Below are positions 62,558 to 64,000 of a stretch of DNA of 64,000 nucleotides, piece after piece; positions within the stretch are counted from its first letter, which is position 1, and each line of letters begins with the position of its first letter. Origin of the DNA: Mesostigma viride (lineage: Eukaryota; Streptophyta; Mesostigmatophyceae; Mesostigmatales; Mesostigmataceae). The stretch spans positions 250,001-314,000 of the forward strand of contig RPFO01001313.1 in NCBI GenBank assembly GCA_009746045.1. The letters are read 5' to 3'. A model generated the notes under the pieces. The model saw nothing but the letters and a program-made list of their open reading frames with translations. It made no database searches and was not told where the DNA came from. The position numbers were made by a program, and so were the translations under genes.

Positions 62558-62779
62558 CCCAATGGATGGATGGATCGATGCCCCCTCTCAGGGCTATGTA
62601 TTACATAAGCTCCCAACGGAGTCATGTTCTTAATTAATGGATGGATGGACAAACAATTCTAGATACGTTCTGTTCCATCTATCTAATTAATGCATGCCTG
62701 AACTAACTTGAACCGAGGGACATGCCACGTTGCAAGCCAGGCTCTAGCGGCGGGTACGTCACGCCGGGCGTTCTAGCTT

Positions 62780-63050
62780 CCCATGGTGCCGGGTGACGCG
62801 CCTCTTCCCCACTGGGGGGGGATCATTGTCCTCGATGTGAAGTGAAACAACTATGCCTGGACGCATGGCGATCCAACGTCGATCTACCATCTGGGCCCAG
62901 ATGGCCTTGTTCTGAATCTTTTACCAGATCACGGAGAGGCCGGAGCCCCTCGTGTCCTCTTCTAGCTGCTCCTAGAATTAACGTGCGGGCACAGCCCGGC
63001 GTGTCAGATTGCTGGGCCTGTCCCCCGTAAGGAGGTGCCAACCTGGCTTT
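62780..63050 (-). mobile_element. Old LINE-1 3' fragment
   Basis: Diverged minus-strand match to the ORF2 C-terminal region and 3' part (compare CACGGAGAGGCC, GGGCCCAGATGGCCTTGTTC, GTGTCCTCTTCTAGCTG). It ends at GGAGGTGCC, the same internal point as the fragment at 62175-62557. Confidence 0.65.
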
Positions 63051-63175
63051 GCGGGCCGCAGTCCTGCTGTTGGGCCCCGCGATCGACGTGTCTAGCTCAG
63101 TGGTAACTTGGTGCCAGCTGAAGTGTATACCCGACTATAGCTGTTGCACTATACTTTTCGTCCGAGGGTAGTAAA

Positions 63176-63475
63176 AAGGATCCGAGGCGTAAATTACGAG
63201 GTGGTAATTTACGGCACAGACTACTCTTACGGTTTACATCCGAGGTCGGATCTTTCTCGTAAGCTACGAGTTAGATCCGAGGTAAGATCCGACGTCGTAA
63301 ATTACGAGGTAGTAATTTACGAGGTAGTAATGTACGAGGTAGTAATGTACGAGGTAGTAATGTACGAGGTAGTAATTTACGAGGTAGTAAGGTACGAGGT
63401 AGTAATTTACGAGGTAGTAAGGTACGAGGTAGTAATTTGCGAGGTAGTAATCTACGAGTTGGTAATTTACGATCC
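63176..63475 (+). repeat. 15 bp tandem repeat (GAGGTAGTAATTTAC)
   Basis: About a dozen regular units from 63294 to 63460 with looser copies to the left. Substitutions fall mostly at TTT (ATG, AGG, CTG). The open frame through it (63144-63629) reads as a YEVV pentapeptide repeat and is probably not a gene. Confidence 0.88.
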
Positions 63476-63796
63476 CGGTACTTGGTCCCGTAGGTTACGA
63501 CGTCGTATGCTTCTCGCGTACACTACCGGTACTACAATCATGTCGCTATGTCGTTCTGAATTGCAGTACGCATGTCACTTATCAGAATTTCACTTTGATT
63601 TCACTTATTTCGGTCAACCTAACCCCTAACACCCATTTACCCGGGGGAAAAAAATGAATGGCATTTGCAGCAAGGCTCATGCAAGACGAGTTCCTATTTC
63701 ATAAAAAATTTCATTATTAAATGCAGGATTACATGTCATGCACAAAAATCCAACGCCTTCACAGAAAATAGCATATCAAGTCTTCTGACGACAATA

Positions 63797-63993
63797 TCAA
63801 GTCAATATCAAATTCGTGGCTTCTCTTCGTGGCTTGAAATACTGTTTCCATGCGGTGCGCAGGACAGCTCCGGGGATGTCGGCACCGCACAGAAGCTCCA
63901 TCCGGGAGCAAGTGCGCCGGGGGAAGATGTTGTACATCCAGAGCTCGATATGTGCGGGAAGCCGTCGTGTTGGAAACCGAGGTGTCTGCACAT
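63797..63993 (-). CDS. Possible exon of an unidentified minus-strand gene
   Basis: A minus-strand frame of 64 codons has balanced, gene-like composition (LWMYNIFPRRTCSRMELLCG, LRTAWKQYFKPRREATN) and ends in TGA near 63797. The 5' side runs off the window. No family is recognised. It could be a last exon or chance. Confidence 0.3.
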
Positions 63994-64000
63994 AATTCCG

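Noticed and set aside
63144-63629. 161-codon frame with YEVV repeats
   Set aside because: Created by the 15 bp tandem array, a multiple of three; no evidence of a promoter or introns.

Overview
This window is nuclear DNA from a repeat-rich eukaryote, most likely a green alga. It carries a plant-type BRCA1 homologue (RING, extended PHD finger, two BRCT domains) with GT-AG introns. It also carries the 3' part of a class III nucleotidyl cyclase, a family common in green algae and largely absent from land plants. No rRNA, tRNA, operon or bacterial feature was seen. The organism assignment is inference.

Layout. 1-1841 holds the last exons of the cyclase. 1842-8901 is mostly non-coding with LINE remnants (3908-4311, about 4871-6349, 6718-7020). 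8902-29298 is a stack of nested transposons. The outermost is a TIR element flanked by TA, containing a broken HIRAN-domain sequence. Inserted in it is an 18,966 bp stretch bounded by 543 bp LTRs with a CCTAC target duplication, a Ty3/gypsy chromovirus of about 10.8 kb once its inserts are removed. The chromovirus is split by a 3,406 bp TTAA-flanked TIR element and by a minus-strand LINE (called LINE-2 here) with a GACCAT duplication. LINE-2 is itself split by a 1,885 bp TIR element flanked by TGAA. In three of these cases removing the insert and one target copy rejoins the interrupted reading frame.

29617-46372 holds the BRCA1 homologue: 13 predicted exons, about 1,512 codons, all splice phases compatible. 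Its introns are filled with minisatellites of 8 to 87 bp units, and near-copies of exon edges plus splice sites recur inside the introns. The cyclase gene shows the same pattern.

47150-48574 holds LINE tails in opposing orientations. 48587-62154 is a second LINE (LINE-1) with a 12 bp target duplication and decayed ORF1 and ORF2. Between those ORFs sits a young Ty1/copia-like element (50391-58563; 644 bp LTRs with one difference noticed; CATAT duplication). Its Gag and Pol lie in one frame separated by a single UGA in the context UGA CUA G, and a protease-like domain appears to lie after the integrase. Further LINE-1 scraps, a 15 bp tandem array and a possible exon of an unknown minus-strand gene close the window.

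Only two cellular genes are supported with confidence (cyclase, BRCA1). The rest is transposon sequence in layers of different age.
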